Of a stretch of 64,000 nucleotides of DNA, positions 44,627-54,380 are shown piece after piece (within the stretch, counting starts at the first letter, position 1; every line of letters starts with the position of its first letter). Source of the stretch: Desulfonatronum thioautotrophicum (GTDB taxonomy: Bacteria > Desulfobacterota > Desulfovibrionia > Desulfovibrionales > Desulfonatronaceae); contig NZ_KN882168.1 of NCBI RefSeq assembly GCF_000934745.1, positions 62,001-126,000 of the forward strand. Reading direction: 5' to 3'. The translations under genes and the position numbers were made by a program. The notes under the pieces are model-generated. The model made no database searches. It saw only the letters and a list, made by a program, of their open reading frames with translations, and had not been told where the DNA came from.

Positions 44627-47551
44627 ATGAACCAACTCTATGCCCCCTCATCCTTTTACCGGTTGCAATTCCATGCCGGCTTCACCTTTGCCCACGCCGT
44701 GGAGCTCGTTCCCTATCTCCGGGACATGGGCATCAGCCATGTCTACACCTCGCCGATCCTGGCCGCGCGTCCCGGTTCCACGCATGGCTACGATATCGTG
44801 GACCATCAGTCCCTGAACCCGGAACTGGGTGGGCGGGACGGCTTCGACGCCCTCAGCCGAACATTGACCGAAGCCAATATGGGCCTGGTCATGGATATCG
44901 TGCCCAACCACATGGGCATCGGCCGCAGCGACAACCAGTGGTGGCTGGACGTTTTGGAGTGGGGACGCAGTAGTCGCTTCATCCACTTTTTCGACATCGA
45001 GTGGTTTCCCCAAACCCAGGGTATCCACGATCAAGTTCTGCTCCCGGTGTTGGGCGATCTGTACGGTGCGGTTTTGGAGCGAGGAGAATTATGCCTGCGT
45101 TTTGACGCCCAGGCGGGCTCATTCAGCATCTGGTACTATGAGCACCGCTTTCCGGTCTGCCCTTCGACGTATCATCGAATCCTGGCTCCCTGTTTGGAGT
45201 TCGCCGGGGAAGAGATTGCCGGGCACCCGGAAATCCGCGCCGCATTCACCGAATCAAAACGCCTGCGGAGCTCGCCCCGTTCCGGCACTCGACGCAAAGC
45301 CCTGCGCACTCGCGGAGAAACCTTCAAAGGCACTTTGGCCCGATTGGCCTCGGAACTCCCCGACATTCGTCGCGCCCTGGAACACGCCGAACAGCTCTTT
45401 GCCCCGCAGAACCCGGATGGCCATGGTCTGGAACGTTTGCACAAGCTCCTGGAACGTCAACATTACCGCCCGGCATTTTGGCGGGTGGCCGGCCACGAAA
45501 TCAACTACCGCCGATTTTTTCAGATCAACGATCTGGCCGGACTCCGGGTGGAAGAACCCGAAGTTTTCGCCGCGGCCCACGGTCTGATCCGGGAACTGGT
45601 GGCCGCCGGTCAGGTGCATGGGTTGCGCATCGACCATATCGACGGCCTCTATGACCCGGCGGGCTATCTGGATCGGCTGCAGAAACTGGTCAAGCCCCAC
45701 GCCGAAACACTGGGCTTTCCTCCCGGCCGCTTTCCGGTCTATGTGGAAAAAATTCTGGAAGAACACGAAACCCTGCGGGGGCATTGGCCGGTCCACGGAA
45801 CCACGGGATACGACGCCCTGAGTGAAATCAATGCCGTCCTGGTGGACAGCGATGGACTGACGACACTGCGCTCACTTTTCGAAAGCCGAGAGGGGCCGGA
45901 AAGCGCCGATGCCCACGCCGAAGGGGTGCGGGCCAAACGGCAGATCATGGACCAGGAGCTGGCCTCGGAATTGGAAGTCCTGGCCACGGAAACCACTCGG
46001 CTGCTCAAGCGCGATCCCGCGACCCGGGACTTCTCCCGGGGGGAAATCCGCCAGGCCTTGCGGGAGATCGTCTCCCGGTTTCCGGTCTATCGGACCTATG
46101 TTGGTCCCAAGGGACCTTTTGCCGAGGACATTCGAGACCTGGACTGGGCTTTGGGACTGGCCCGGCGAGCTCGCGCCGTAAGCCATCCCCGGCTCTTCGA
46201 TGTCCTGGAATCCCTGCTCAAGGCTACCTGGCAAAAACGCGCCGATGGCCGCCCCCGGGCCGATGTCCTGCGTCTGGCCCGGAAATTCCAGCAGTTTACC
46301 GGACCGGCCATGGCCAAGGGCATGGAAGACACCACCTTCTATCGGGTGCTGCCCCTGGTGGCCATGAACGAGGTGGGGATGGGGCCGAACCGGAGAGTCA
46401 GCACCAAAGGTGATTTTCATCAACAAATGCAGCGCCGGGCCGCGAATTGGTCCAAGGCCATGGTTTCCACCGCCACCCACGACACCAAGCGCAGCGAGGA
46501 CGTCCGGACGCGAATCGCGGTCCTCTCGGAACTGCCACGGGCCTGGGCCGAGCGGGTGGAACGCTGGCAGACGCTGAACCGCCGGGCCCGCCGCGAGTCG
46601 CCCAGCGGAGTCCTGCCCTCCAGCCGGGATGAGTATCTGTTTTATCAATCCTTGGTGGGAGTCTGGCCGCTGACCGGACTTGGTCCGGATCTGCCCAGCC
46701 AAGCCCTGCTCCACGCCCTGGGCGAGCGACTGCGGGACTACATGATCAAATCCGCCAGGGAGGCCAAAATCAGTACGTCTTGGCTCAACCCGGACGACGA
46801 TTACGAGCAGGCGCTGATCGACTTTACGACGCAGGTCCTGGACCCCACGCCGGTGGCAACACCGTTTTTGCGCGATGTCCAGGAATTCGTCACGCAAGTG
46901 GCCACTCCAGGCGTCTGCAATGCCGTAACGCAGATGATCCTGCGGCTGACCATGCCCGGGGTTCCGGACAATTATCAAGGCACGGAACTCTGGGATGATT
47001 CATTGGTGGACCCGGACAATCGCCGCCCAGTGGACTTCACGCAGCGCTGGAACTGGCTCCGTGAATTTCAAAGCCAGGCGACTGACGACCACCGGGGGGA
47101 TTTCGTCGCATCCCTGATGCAAACCTGGTACGACGGCCGTATCAAACACTACACGCAGTGGCGTTTGCTGACCTTGCGCCGGACCCATCCGGAGCTGTTT
47201 CTGCGCGGCAGTTATATTCCCCTGGAAATTTCCGGCACCAGGGCGAACAATATACTGGCCTTTGCCCGAGTCCTTGGACGCCAGGCGGTCATTGTCGCCC
47301 TGCCCCGCCATTGCGCCGAATTATGTGCACAAAACGGCGGCTTTCCTCTTGCGGAGACGTGGTCGGCCACGACCATCACCCTGAGCGCGGCCTTGCCCAA
47401 ACCCAACAGAGCCGGCCGCTGGCGTGACCGATTCACAGACCGCCCTCTCTCTTTTGCCGACGGCATACTCAACGCAACCGAGTTGTTCGCCGAACTGCCA
47501 TGGGCTGTGGCCATCCTTGAACTGGAGAATGCACGGCCACGAATCAGGTGA
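44627..47551 (+). CDS. treY: Malto-oligosyltrehalose synthase TreY
   Basis: Protein of 974 aa. The N-terminal SFYRLQFHAGFTFAHAVELVPYL and SHVYTSPILAARPGSTHGYDI are typical. The catalytic motifs are VMDIVPNHMG, GLRIDHIDGL (nucleophile aspartate) and STATHDTKRSEDVR. It turns the reducing end of maltodextrins into a trehalosyl end. The partner TreZ is not in this window. AGAGGA lies eight bases before the start. Confidence 0.96.
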   Translation: MNQLYAPSSFYRLQFHAGFTFAHAVELVPYLRDMGISHVYTSPILAARPGSTHGYDIVDHQSLNPELGGRDGFDALSRTLTEANMGLVMDIVPNHMGIGRSDNQWWLDVLEWGRSSRFIHFFDIEWFPQTQGIHDQVLLPVLGDLYGAVLERGELCLRFDAQAGSFSIWYYEHRFPVCPSTYHRILAPCLEFAGEEIAGHPEIRAAFTESKRLRSSPRSGTRRKALRTRGETFKGTLARLASELPDIRRALEHAEQLFAPQNPDGHGLERLHKLLERQHYRPAFWRVAGHEINYRRFFQINDLAGLRVEEPEVFAAAHGLIRELVAAGQVHGLRIDHIDGLYDPAGYLDRLQKLVKPHAETLGFPPGRFPVYVEKILEEHETLRGHWPVHGTTGYDALSEINAVLVDSDGLTTLRSLFESREGPESADAHAEGVRAKRQIMDQELASELEVLATETTRLLKRDPATRDFSRGEIRQALREIVSRFPVYRTYVGPKGPFAEDIRDLDWALGLARRARAVSHPRLFDVLESLLKATWQKRADGRPRADVLRLARKFQQFTGPAMAKGMEDTTFYRVLPLVAMNEVGMGPNRRVSTKGDFHQQMQRRAANWSKAMVSTATHDTKRSEDVRTRIAVLSELPRAWAERVERWQTLNRRARRESPSGVLPSSRDEYLFYQSLVGVWPLTGLGPDLPSQALLHALGERLRDYMIKSAREAKISTSWLNPDDDYEQALIDFTTQVLDPTPVATPFLRDVQEFVTQVATPGVCNAVTQMILRLTMPGVPDNYQGTELWDDSLVDPDNRRPVDFTQRWNWLREFQSQATDDHRGDFVASLMQTWYDGRIKHYTQWRLLTLRRTHPELFLRGSYIPLEISGTRANNILAFARVLGRQAVIVALPRHCAELCAQNGGFPLAETWSATTITLSAALPKPNRAGRWRDRFTDRPLSFADGILNATELFAELPWAVAILELENARPRIR

Positions 47552-47566
47552 GGTCGCTCAAAAATC

Positions 47567-47592
47567 AAGAGCCAAGGCATGCCTTGGCTCTT
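47567..47592 (-). terminator. Perfect palindrome between convergent treY and outer-membrane gene
   Basis: AAGAGCCAAGGCA-TGCCTTGGCTCTT (26 bp). On the minus strand it is followed by gattttt, the order expected for a terminator of the minus-strand operon; it also follows treY by 15 bases. Confidence 0.7.
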
Positions 47593-47688
47593 GGGGCATC
47601 TGCCACGGCAATGCCGCGCAACGGAAACCGTTTGGCGTTTCTCCCTGGTGGTCCGTGGGACAAGAAACGATGATCGCAGGGTGTTGGA

Positions 47689-48456
47689 TCAAAAACTGAT
47701 CCCGATCTCCACAAACGGTCCGCTGATATCCACGTCCGCCTTGAGTCCCTGTTCGTCTATGGAGATGGAGTCGTAGCGATAGCCTCCGGTGAGAAAGAGA
47801 TGGTCAAGAGGATCAAAGCGTACCCGGCCAATCAGGCTGTAGAAATGGTTCCCGGCATAGGTAACCCCGCGGGCCTCGGCCTCCAGGGCGAAAAAATCCA
47901 GCGGCCGCAATGTGGCTCCAGCGTACAACGTGGGTACGGGCAGAAACAGGCTCTCCGACTCGGACAAGCCGGTCTGCTCCTGACGGACTTCAACATCCAC
48001 GTCCATCAACCGCAGATTCAGCCCCAGGTCCACGTTGAACATGCCCATGGTCGCCATCTTCAGTCCTGGAATTCCGTAAAACAGGCTCACATCATACTGA
48101 TTCAGTCGAAGCTTGCCGTCGATGGGCGCATCCCCTGAAAAGGTCTGGTCCCCGAATCGGAAGCTGCCGGTGGCTGTGCCTTTGCCGGAAAAGGTCGTGG
48201 GCGTGGCCATGAAGCCAATGTTCGGCAAAAACAGCGGTGTTTCCAGGCGGGCACGGAAGATCAGCCCGGTTTCGTCATCCAGTCCCATCCGACTCTCCAG
48301 GTCGAGTCGATCGTCACCTGTCTGGGCTTTGTAGGATACGTCACCACTGGGAGACTGCTGCCAGACACCCACAGCAGCCTCGAATCCGGTCGCACCAACC
48401 CAACCCGGCATGGCCAACAGCATGCATGCCGCCAAGGCGACCCAAAATCTGCTCAT
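47689..48456 (-). CDS. Outer-membrane beta-barrel protein, OMP family with signal peptide
   Basis: Protein of 255 aa. Signal peptide MSRFWVALAACMLLAMPGWVGA then the mature start TGFEAAVGVWQQ. Alternating hydrophobic strands such as LNQYDVSLFYGIPGL and FYSLIGRVRFDPLDHLFLTGGYRYDSISI end in EIGISF with a terminal phenylalanine, the usual C terminus of outer-membrane barrels. It overlaps the isochorismatase gene by four bases and has GGAGAAGG just upstream. Ligand unknown. Confidence 0.88.
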   Translation of the reverse strand: MSRFWVALAACMLLAMPGWVGATGFEAAVGVWQQSPSGDVSYKAQTGDDRLDLESRMGLDDETGLIFRARLETPLFLPNIGFMATPTTFSGKGTATGSFRFGDQTFSGDAPIDGKLRLNQYDVSLFYGIPGLKMATMGMFNVDLGLNLRLMDVDVEVRQEQTGLSESESLFLPVPTLYAGATLRPLDFFALEAEARGVTYAGNHFYSLIGRVRFDPLDHLFLTGGYRYDSISIDEQGLKADVDISGPFVEIGISF

Positions 48457-49043
48457 GTTCCTTCTCCATTCATCTGGCTGACCAGTTTCTCCAACGTTAT
48501 ACACACAATACCCATGTTGCGCATGTCCTCAACATTGTTCGCCGCAATCCTCTCGGTTTGGGCGGAGCAGGCATCCATGACTACGATGACCCGGTAGTCC
48601 CGAGCCATGGCGTCCACGGCTGTGGCCCGGATACAGTTGGGATATTGGGTTCCGGCCAGGATCACCGTTTCGACATGGAGGCGGCGCAACACCAAATCCA
48701 GTTCCGTCCCCAAAAATGCGCTGAACCGTTGCTTGGTCAGGACAATTTCCCCTGCTCGCGGCATCAGCTCAGCCACGATCCGTGCTCCGGCAGAACCGGC
48801 AACACAGATTCCCCGGCCATCCCGAAACAGCTCTCGGCGGGTATACTCCACATCGCTGCCGTCAGCCCGGTGTTCACGCACTATGTGAATCACCGGCCAG
48901 GAATGGCTCCGGGCATGCTCACGCAATAAGGCGATAATCGGTATCGTCGCCCTGGCCCCCTCCACCGTAGCTGCAGCCTCGGGCAAAACGAAATCGTTCT
49001 GCATGTCTACGATCAGCAAGGCGGTATTGGCGGGCATGAGCAT
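48453..49043 (-). CDS. Isochorismatase-like cysteine hydrolase
   Basis: Protein of 196 aa with the D-K-C triad: LLIVDMQNDF (D13), LTKQRFSAF (lysine) and GTQYPNCIRATAVDA (cysteine). The family includes nicotinamidases and isochorismatases; the metal ligands of nicotinamidases are not all obvious, so the substrate stays open. It lies between the Dabb and outer-membrane genes in one operon; start ATG 49043 (or 49037). Confidence 0.88.
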   Translation of the reverse strand: MLMPANTALLIVDMQNDFVLPEAAATVEGARATIPIIALLREHARSHSWPVIHIVREHRADGSDVEYTRRELFRDGRGICVAGSAGARIVAELMPRAGEIVLTKQRFSAFLGTELDLVLRRLHVETVILAGTQYPNCIRATAVDAMARDYRVIVVMDACSAQTERIAANNVEDMRNMGIVCITLEKLVSQMNGEGT

Positions 49044-49052
49044 GACCCCTAC

Positions 49053-49355
49053 CTAGATTTCGTAATCCACCACGCCCCGATCCACCACGACCTTTTTCAC
49101 GAACTCCACGCAACGCTGGTGCTCCGGGTGCTGTTGATAACCTTGCAGGGCATCTCGCGACTCCAGTTCCGAATAGAGGACCACCTGCCATGCCGGAGAG
49201 GCCTGAAAAATATCCAGCCCGACTTCCAGGTGCTTGAGCCCGGGTATTTTTCCATTCAGACCTTCCAACATTTGCTTGATTTTTTTGGCATTCTCCGCAG
49301 CAGTGACTCCCTCGGCCTCATCCTTCAACGTCCACATCACGATGTGCTTGATCAT
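49053..49355 (-). CDS. Dabb (stress-responsive A/B barrel) family protein
   Basis: Protein of 100 aa. It starts MIKHIVMWTLKDEAEG, followed by IPGLKHLEVGLDI, YSELESRDALQGYQQHPEHQRCVEFV and a terminal VDYEI. These are the standard Dabb features of a dimeric ferredoxin-like fold. AGAGGA lies eight bases before the start. First gene of the Dabb-isochorismatase-barrel operon. Confidence 0.9.
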   Translation of the reverse strand: MIKHIVMWTLKDEAEGVTAAENAKKIKQMLEGLNGKIPGLKHLEVGLDIFQASPAWQVVLYSELESRDALQGYQQHPEHQRCVEFVKKVVVDRGVVDYEI

Positions 49356-49678
49356 TGTGTTTTCCTCTCCTATTCGCAGTAGTCGATTCATTCATTACAG
49401 ACAGCAGGTCGAATCTGTCGAAAAAAATCCTCTTTCAGATGGGGATGGTTCATAACGCCGAATAATAATTATGTTTACTTTTTTTTCGGATACCCGGTTT
49501 GACCGTGACGGATGACATTGTGCCGTAGGGGCGCACACACAGGTACGCCCCTACAGTGGGACAACCACCCCCCATACACGGATTTGTCAACCAATCCTGA
49601 ACCATCCCTTCAGTTGTTACGACATTCCCAGGTCATGTCCAGGGCGATCCGAGAGGTAACCCTTTTTGAAAAATAAAA
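49356..49678. other. Gene-free stretch with a GTAGGGGCG hairpin
   Basis: No gene is visible. GTAGGGGCG (49525-49533) and CGCCCCTAC (49546-49554) form a nine-base inverted repeat, a sequence type that recurs as dispersed repeats in many bacterial genomes. The promoter of the Dabb operon should lie near 49360-49450. Confidence 0.55.
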
Positions 49679-49711
49679 AAAGCCTGGGCTGTCCACTTCA
49701 GCCCAGGCTTT
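49679..49711. terminator. Bidirectional terminator
   Basis: AAAGCCTGGGCTG (49679-49691) and CAGCCCAGGCTTT (49699-49711), perfect 13-base arms with a seven-base loop. An A-run precedes it, giving a U-run for minus-strand transcripts, so it should end the LVIVD gene transcript. Confidence 0.85.
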
Positions 49712-49775
49712 GTATCGTTGCTTATGCCGAGGTAAGTTCTTTCGACCTTTTCTTCTCTGTCGCTCCGTCGTATCC

Positions 49776-50738
49776 CTATTTTTGGACTATTTGCTGCAAA
49801 TCAATCACACGGACCTCATCGGCCCCGACAATGCTCAGATATGCCAGGGGATCATGTATGCACATCGCCAGGCAGATTCCTTCAAGATCCGCTCTCCCAA
49901 TCTGCACGACCTGCTCCGGATTGCTGATATCGAAAACCATGAACCCCCGGTCCAGACTGGCCACATAGGCACGATTCCCGGCGACAACGGCTACAGGAGA
50001 ACCGCCAATATCTATGGTTGCGCTGATTTGCGGTTCCTTGGGAGACTCAATGTCAATAAGATGCATCTTCCGTTCAGACGTATTCATGAACAACCGCGAC
50101 TCAGATATCCCAAGCCCCCGCGGGCGTCCCGGGATGTCCATCACGGCCACTTGCACAGGCTGCTCAGGCTGCCGCAAATCGATGATATGCAACCCCCCGT
50201 TAAAATTGGCCACATAGGCATGGTCGGCAACAACGGCTATGCCCTGAATTTTTTCCGGCGTATCAAGCGACGCGACCTTACGAGGCTTTTCCGGGTTGGA
50301 AATGTCAAATACCCGCAACCCCTCCCCGGAAATTGAAGCAAGCGCATATTTTCCAAAAACATTGAATGATTGGATCCCACCGCCATATGTGTGATATTTT
50401 CCAACTGCAACGCAACGCTCAGGATTCCTGACATCGACAATCAAGAGCCCTTCCTTGTCGTCCACCACGTAGGCAAAACCTTCTGAAAAATCCATGTCAA
50501 TGATGCATCCCTTTGTTTGGAGACATCCCAGCACTTCAGGGTTACGAGGGTCGTTCATATTGACGATGGTCAACCCCTGGTCGGTATTGGAGAGAAAGGC
50601 ATTGCTTCCCTCAATGCGGACACAGGCCCGTCCGAAAACCCCGGCACATTGAGCATGACCAGTAATGGGAACCACCCATTCCAATGTACACCAAGCCAAC
50701 AAAGCCACTGCCGCGAAGATCAGTTTGCGCATTCTCAT
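49776..50738 (-). CDS. Exported LVIVD-repeat beta-propeller protein
   Basis: Protein of 320 aa. A signal peptide is visible (RKLIFAAVALLAWCTLEWVVPITGHAQ). The rest has at least five LVIVD repeats: GLTIVNMNDPRNPEVLG, GLLIVDVRNPERCVAVG, GLRVFDISNPEKPRKVA, GLHIIDLRQPEQPVQVA, and GFMVFDISNPEQVVQIG. These form a propeller of unknown ligand on the periplasmic or outer surface. GGGGAGG is nine bases before the first ATG. Confidence 0.9.
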   Translation of the reverse strand: MRMRKLIFAAVALLAWCTLEWVVPITGHAQCAGVFGRACVRIEGSNAFLSNTDQGLTIVNMNDPRNPEVLGCLQTKGCIIDMDFSEGFAYVVDDKEGLLIVDVRNPERCVAVGKYHTYGGGIQSFNVFGKYALASISGEGLRVFDISNPEKPRKVASLDTPEKIQGIAVVADHAYVANFNGGLHIIDLRQPEQPVQVAVMDIPGRPRGLGISESRLFMNTSERKMHLIDIESPKEPQISATIDIGGSPVAVVAGNRAYVASLDRGFMVFDISNPEQVVQIGRADLEGICLAMCIHDPLAYLSIVGADEVRVIDLQQIVQK

Positions 50739-50926
50739 GAACTTTGCCTCCCCTTTGAAGCTGATGTGGAAAAACCTCGACAGAAATGATTTTGATCTGT
50801 CGATTGCTACAATGTATGCCTTGTTCGATATCGAAGCTTCTCCAAGATTTAGCCGGATAGGCTCAATGCATAGATTTCATTTTTTCAAATAAAATCAACA
50901 ATATTGCAAGTAGTGCTTGTTTAATA

Positions 50927-51994
50927 CTATAAAGACAATCCCTTTGTATGCTCCAATTCATTTTTTGCAGCAGAAGACAAGTACATCAAGCCCAACGATG
51001 TTCTTGCCATAATAGCTGAATAATCATTTTTTACGTTATAGTCACTTACCGAAATATCCGCATATTGTGCATATTGATCATTGCAAAAATTACATCCTGG
51101 TAAATTCTTATCTTCTAAATTATCGTGATTACAAAAAACTCCTATTTTTAGTTCAAAAAATTCAGATGGCATGACACCAAAATACTCCATTTTTCGTAAT
51201 GAATTGATTTGACATCCTCTACCAACAAAGCAAAATTTATCTGAAACATGGAGATTATTCACATTTACATCATCATTGTAAGCATCATCAGAGAGTTTAG
51301 AGTTTTTTGTATACAACAAAGATCCTAAACCTGGATTCATTAAGATTGATGAATTTTCCAAAATTTCCTTTCTATTCCTGACCATCAGCGGCATTTGGTT
51401 CCTTTCTGGTGCCATTCCGGGGACAAAAACACCAATAACAGATCCCATGTCCAACATATGAATGAGCAGTGCCGTCAATGCTCCCCCATTGGTTCCATTT
51501 TGTCGTAAGTGTTCATCCCGAGCTCGGAACAATCCGACACCCAAGACCCGACCACTTGGCTCCTCCCAGGAAAGCATCTCTTTGATGTGTCCGTCACAAT
51601 CATCATTAGCCGAACAAATTTGATAGCATAAACCACATTGCGTGCAACACGACCTATCGGTAATCCGAGGATAGCCGTCTTCAGCCATTGCAAGTGCATT
51701 GTTATTCATTGCACTGCAGTACGTCACGCAACCACCACAACGTCTACAAAACCCTTGATTTTGAGATTCACTGAAAAATTCTCTATAGTCGATTTCATGA
51801 AACCCGAAACTTTTTCCTGGAAAAGCATTGGGAACAGGCTTCCCCTTCTGCCCTGTTCCACCGTTCCCACTCCGTGAATGCCCCTGATATCGTCCATGAG
51901 TATCCACTCCCTGGCGGCTCGACCACAAAATCCCATTCCTTCCACCTACCATCCTCTCCTGTCCCGTAATCCCAACCTGCTTCTGAGTTTTCAT
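50927..51994 (-). CDS. FrhB-like iron-sulfur oxidoreductase subunit (internally shortened)
   Basis: Protein of 355 aa. The N-terminal part has two 4Fe-4S motifs, CRRCGGCVTYC and CTQCGLCYQIC, followed by FrhB N-domain features (NGTNGGALTALLIHML, FVGRGCQINSLRK). The FrhB C-domain usually has ~100 residues between the KIGVFC segment and the C-x-x-C-D-x-x-A-x-x-ADIS segment; here they are joined as KIGVFCNHDNLEDKNLPGCNFCNDQYAQYADIS. So a large piece appears deleted, in frame. It may still fold as an electron-transfer subunit, but its flavin site is doubtful. Start 51994 is set by AAGGAG. Confidence 0.72.
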   Translation of the reverse strand: MKTQKQVGITGQERMVGGRNGILWSSRQGVDTHGRYQGHSRSGNGGTGQKGKPVPNAFPGKSFGFHEIDYREFFSESQNQGFCRRCGGCVTYCSAMNNNALAMAEDGYPRITDRSCCTQCGLCYQICSANDDCDGHIKEMLSWEEPSGRVLGVGLFRARDEHLRQNGTNGGALTALLIHMLDMGSVIGVFVPGMAPERNQMPLMVRNRKEILENSSILMNPGLGSLLYTKNSKLSDDAYNDDVNVNNLHVSDKFCFVGRGCQINSLRKMEYFGVMPSEFFELKIGVFCNHDNLEDKNLPGCNFCNDQYAQYADISVSDYNVKNDYSAIMARTSLGLMYLSSAAKNELEHTKGLSL

Positions 51995-52130
51995 GACTAT
52001 CTCCTTGGTTTGAGCGTTTTCTTCCAGATTTGTTCTCAACTTATCAATGATTGCGTATCCACAAGGTAACCGTTTGGGATACTCAAGACACAAATCTGGA
52101 AAAACCAAGGTTTGTTAAAAGTCCTTGAAA

Positions 52131-54302
52131 TCAAGAAGCTTCTCGAGCTTGTCTGGCCAGTGACAACAAAGTCGTGCCAGGAAGTGTGTCGAATTCCTCC
52201 TTCAAGCGAAATCGCGCATGACGAAAGATACGCAGTGCATCTGATGGATATCCGAGATTTACATACGACTGCATAAGCAAGGCATAAACCTGCTCACTTA
52301 TCATTGGCCAATCCTGAATTCGAAGAAGGTACTCCAGGGATGTCTTGACATCTCCGAAGTGGAGACAGTGGTTCGCCAGGAAAATAACCCCTTGGACATA
52401 GTCTTTACGAAGTTGTTGCCGATATTCATTAATCCAGACCTCATCCAGGTTGCCGGGGATGAAATCACCAGTATAGCCATCAAGTGCTTTGGTTAATTCT
52501 TCCGTCCTGCATTCTTTGCACATGGCAGCATGCAGTCTCTCCCGAAATGCAAGGCAATCCACAAAACAAAGAGACCTGACCATGGAAACACAGCCATCAC
52601 TGACGAACAACCAGTTCAAGTAACTACCGTAAACCTCATTTACAGCCCTGCGCAATCTTGAAAGAGCCATTTTGAGGTTGTTTGCTGCAAGATCACCGTC
52701 TTTATCCGGCCAAAGCAAGTCCATGAGAATGTGCTTAGAAACTTTTGTACCTCCATGAACTATCAAGCTTTGCAGAAGTCGTTTTGTTCTCACACCACGC
52801 CAATACCGGTCAAACATAAGCCGTTTTCCGACAGTAATTTCAAATTTTCCCAAGGTGTATACTCTGATGATGACATCATTGGAATCAAGCCAACTGGCAA
52901 TCTCTTTCTGGCTCTGTTCCAACCGTTTTCGCAAATTCTTTACAAACCCTGGAGGCCTGTGAAGTACTCGTAAACTCTCTCCTTCTGGAGAAAATTTTAA
53001 TCCTAAAGTGTATGTTTCCTCAGCCTGTGCAAACATTCCTCTCCATAACTGCAAGCTAGACATTTCCATCAAACCGCATGCGGCCAAATAGTAGAAATTC
53101 GTCCTCGTCCAATAGTCAATCCAGTGATGAAGAAATGCTTCAGCATCATCAACCTGCCCCAAATCAACCATTGCCTGGGCAACAAGCAGGGCATTCTGTC
53201 CCATTGGAATAGGAGCAGCACAGAGACTACCTTGTTCGATTCCCTCCTTTCCATTCAGCAATGCATCTTGAGTATTTTTAGATAATAAAGCAGAAACAGC
53301 GAGCCAGTAATGTGCCCATGCCAAAACGTAATGACTCTCAAAAGATCCAAGCTGATACTGAATTTCCTCAGTAAGCTTTAATACCTCCTCTCTCTTGCCG
53401 AGTTCAAAGACCGTCATCAGCAACATTCCTTTTATCTCAAGCTGTTCAAAATGTTGCATATTTTTGCACATTGGATCATCCAGAATATCTTGAAAAATTG
53501 TTTCTGCTTCAAGATATCGTCCATCAAAGTAACAGAAAAAACCTATAAAAAATTTCATATTTAAAAAAACAACTGATGAATTCTGGCATTTTTCACTGTA
53601 AGCAATAAATTCATGAATAATTTTTTTTACTATTCCAAAATTACCAGAATTTTTCATAATATGACCATAAGTCGACTTTGATAGGCACAATAGGTTTAAT
53701 ATGGATGATTTTTTTGCATTTTTTTCTCCATGATATACAAATTTTAATGCACTTTTAAAATCATTTTTTATAATTAGATAAATCAATGCCTTCTGAATCC
53801 ATAAATTTGAAGATACAATATCAGAAAAATTTTTAATTTTGAGTATTTTATCAATTTGCTTATCACACTCTATGAGATTGGAAAGTGGAATTTTATTCAG
53901 AGCAAGCATCATAGAAATATTGACTGAAGCGGCCGAATAATAACAATCTTTACTATCGTAAAATATTTTAAAATAATTATTAATTTTATCTATAGTCATA
54001 TTATTCTTTGTTATATCGACAAAAAAAAGAAATCGAGATGTACAATCCACACCAATATCAAACTGAAGTAATGGCATGACGTGTTTTTTTAATTTTTCTA
54101 TATCATATTCTAATATCCAAATAGCTCCTTTATCTTCCAATAGTTTAACATAATAATCCCAACGACCGTGCAGAAAGCAGGCTCGAAAAGGACTTGTCAG
54201 ACTTTTGATTGAAAATGTACCCATGCAAGAAATTTTTGAAATGGATTTCATTGTAAAAAAATATAAATATATAATAAATATGCATATTATATTTTTTAAC
54301 AT
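52131..54302 (-). CDS. BTAD/SARP-type transcriptional regulator without ATPase domain
   Basis: Up to 723 aa. The C-terminal part is an OmpR-like winged helix plus BTAD: VYTLGKFEITVGKRL, RTKRLLQSLIVHGG, LLWPDKDGDLAANNLKMALSRLRR, then TPR-like helices to the end. The middle is TPR-like; there is no P-loop. The N-terminal ~270 codons are strongly AT-rich while the rest is balanced, pointing to a mosaic gene. The start is uncertain: ATG 54302, 54251 and 54224 are all without a clear ribosome binding site. Confidence 0.75.
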   Translation of the reverse strand: MLKNIICIFIIYLYFFTMKSISKISCMGTFSIKSLTSPFRACFLHGRWDYYVKLLEDKGAIWILEYDIEKLKKHVMPLLQFDIGVDCTSRFLFFVDITKNNMTIDKINNYFKIFYDSKDCYYSAASVNISMMLALNKIPLSNLIECDKQIDKILKIKNFSDIVSSNLWIQKALIYLIIKNDFKSALKFVYHGEKNAKKSSILNLLCLSKSTYGHIMKNSGNFGIVKKIIHEFIAYSEKCQNSSVVFLNMKFFIGFFCYFDGRYLEAETIFQDILDDPMCKNMQHFEQLEIKGMLLMTVFELGKREEVLKLTEEIQYQLGSFESHYVLAWAHYWLAVSALLSKNTQDALLNGKEGIEQGSLCAAPIPMGQNALLVAQAMVDLGQVDDAEAFLHHWIDYWTRTNFYYLAACGLMEMSSLQLWRGMFAQAEETYTLGLKFSPEGESLRVLHRPPGFVKNLRKRLEQSQKEIASWLDSNDVIIRVYTLGKFEITVGKRLMFDRYWRGVRTKRLLQSLIVHGGTKVSKHILMDLLWPDKDGDLAANNLKMALSRLRRAVNEVYGSYLNWLFVSDGCVSMVRSLCFVDCLAFRERLHAAMCKECRTEELTKALDGYTGDFIPGNLDEVWINEYRQQLRKDYVQGVIFLANHCLHFGDVKTSLEYLLRIQDWPMISEQVYALLMQSYVNLGYPSDALRIFRHARFRLKEEFDTLPGTTLLSLARQAREAS

Positions 54303-54380
54303 CTTATGTATAAAAATAATATTATAAATATTTTTATACTATCATATTACAACTAATGAAAGATAAATTGTGAAATTCTG

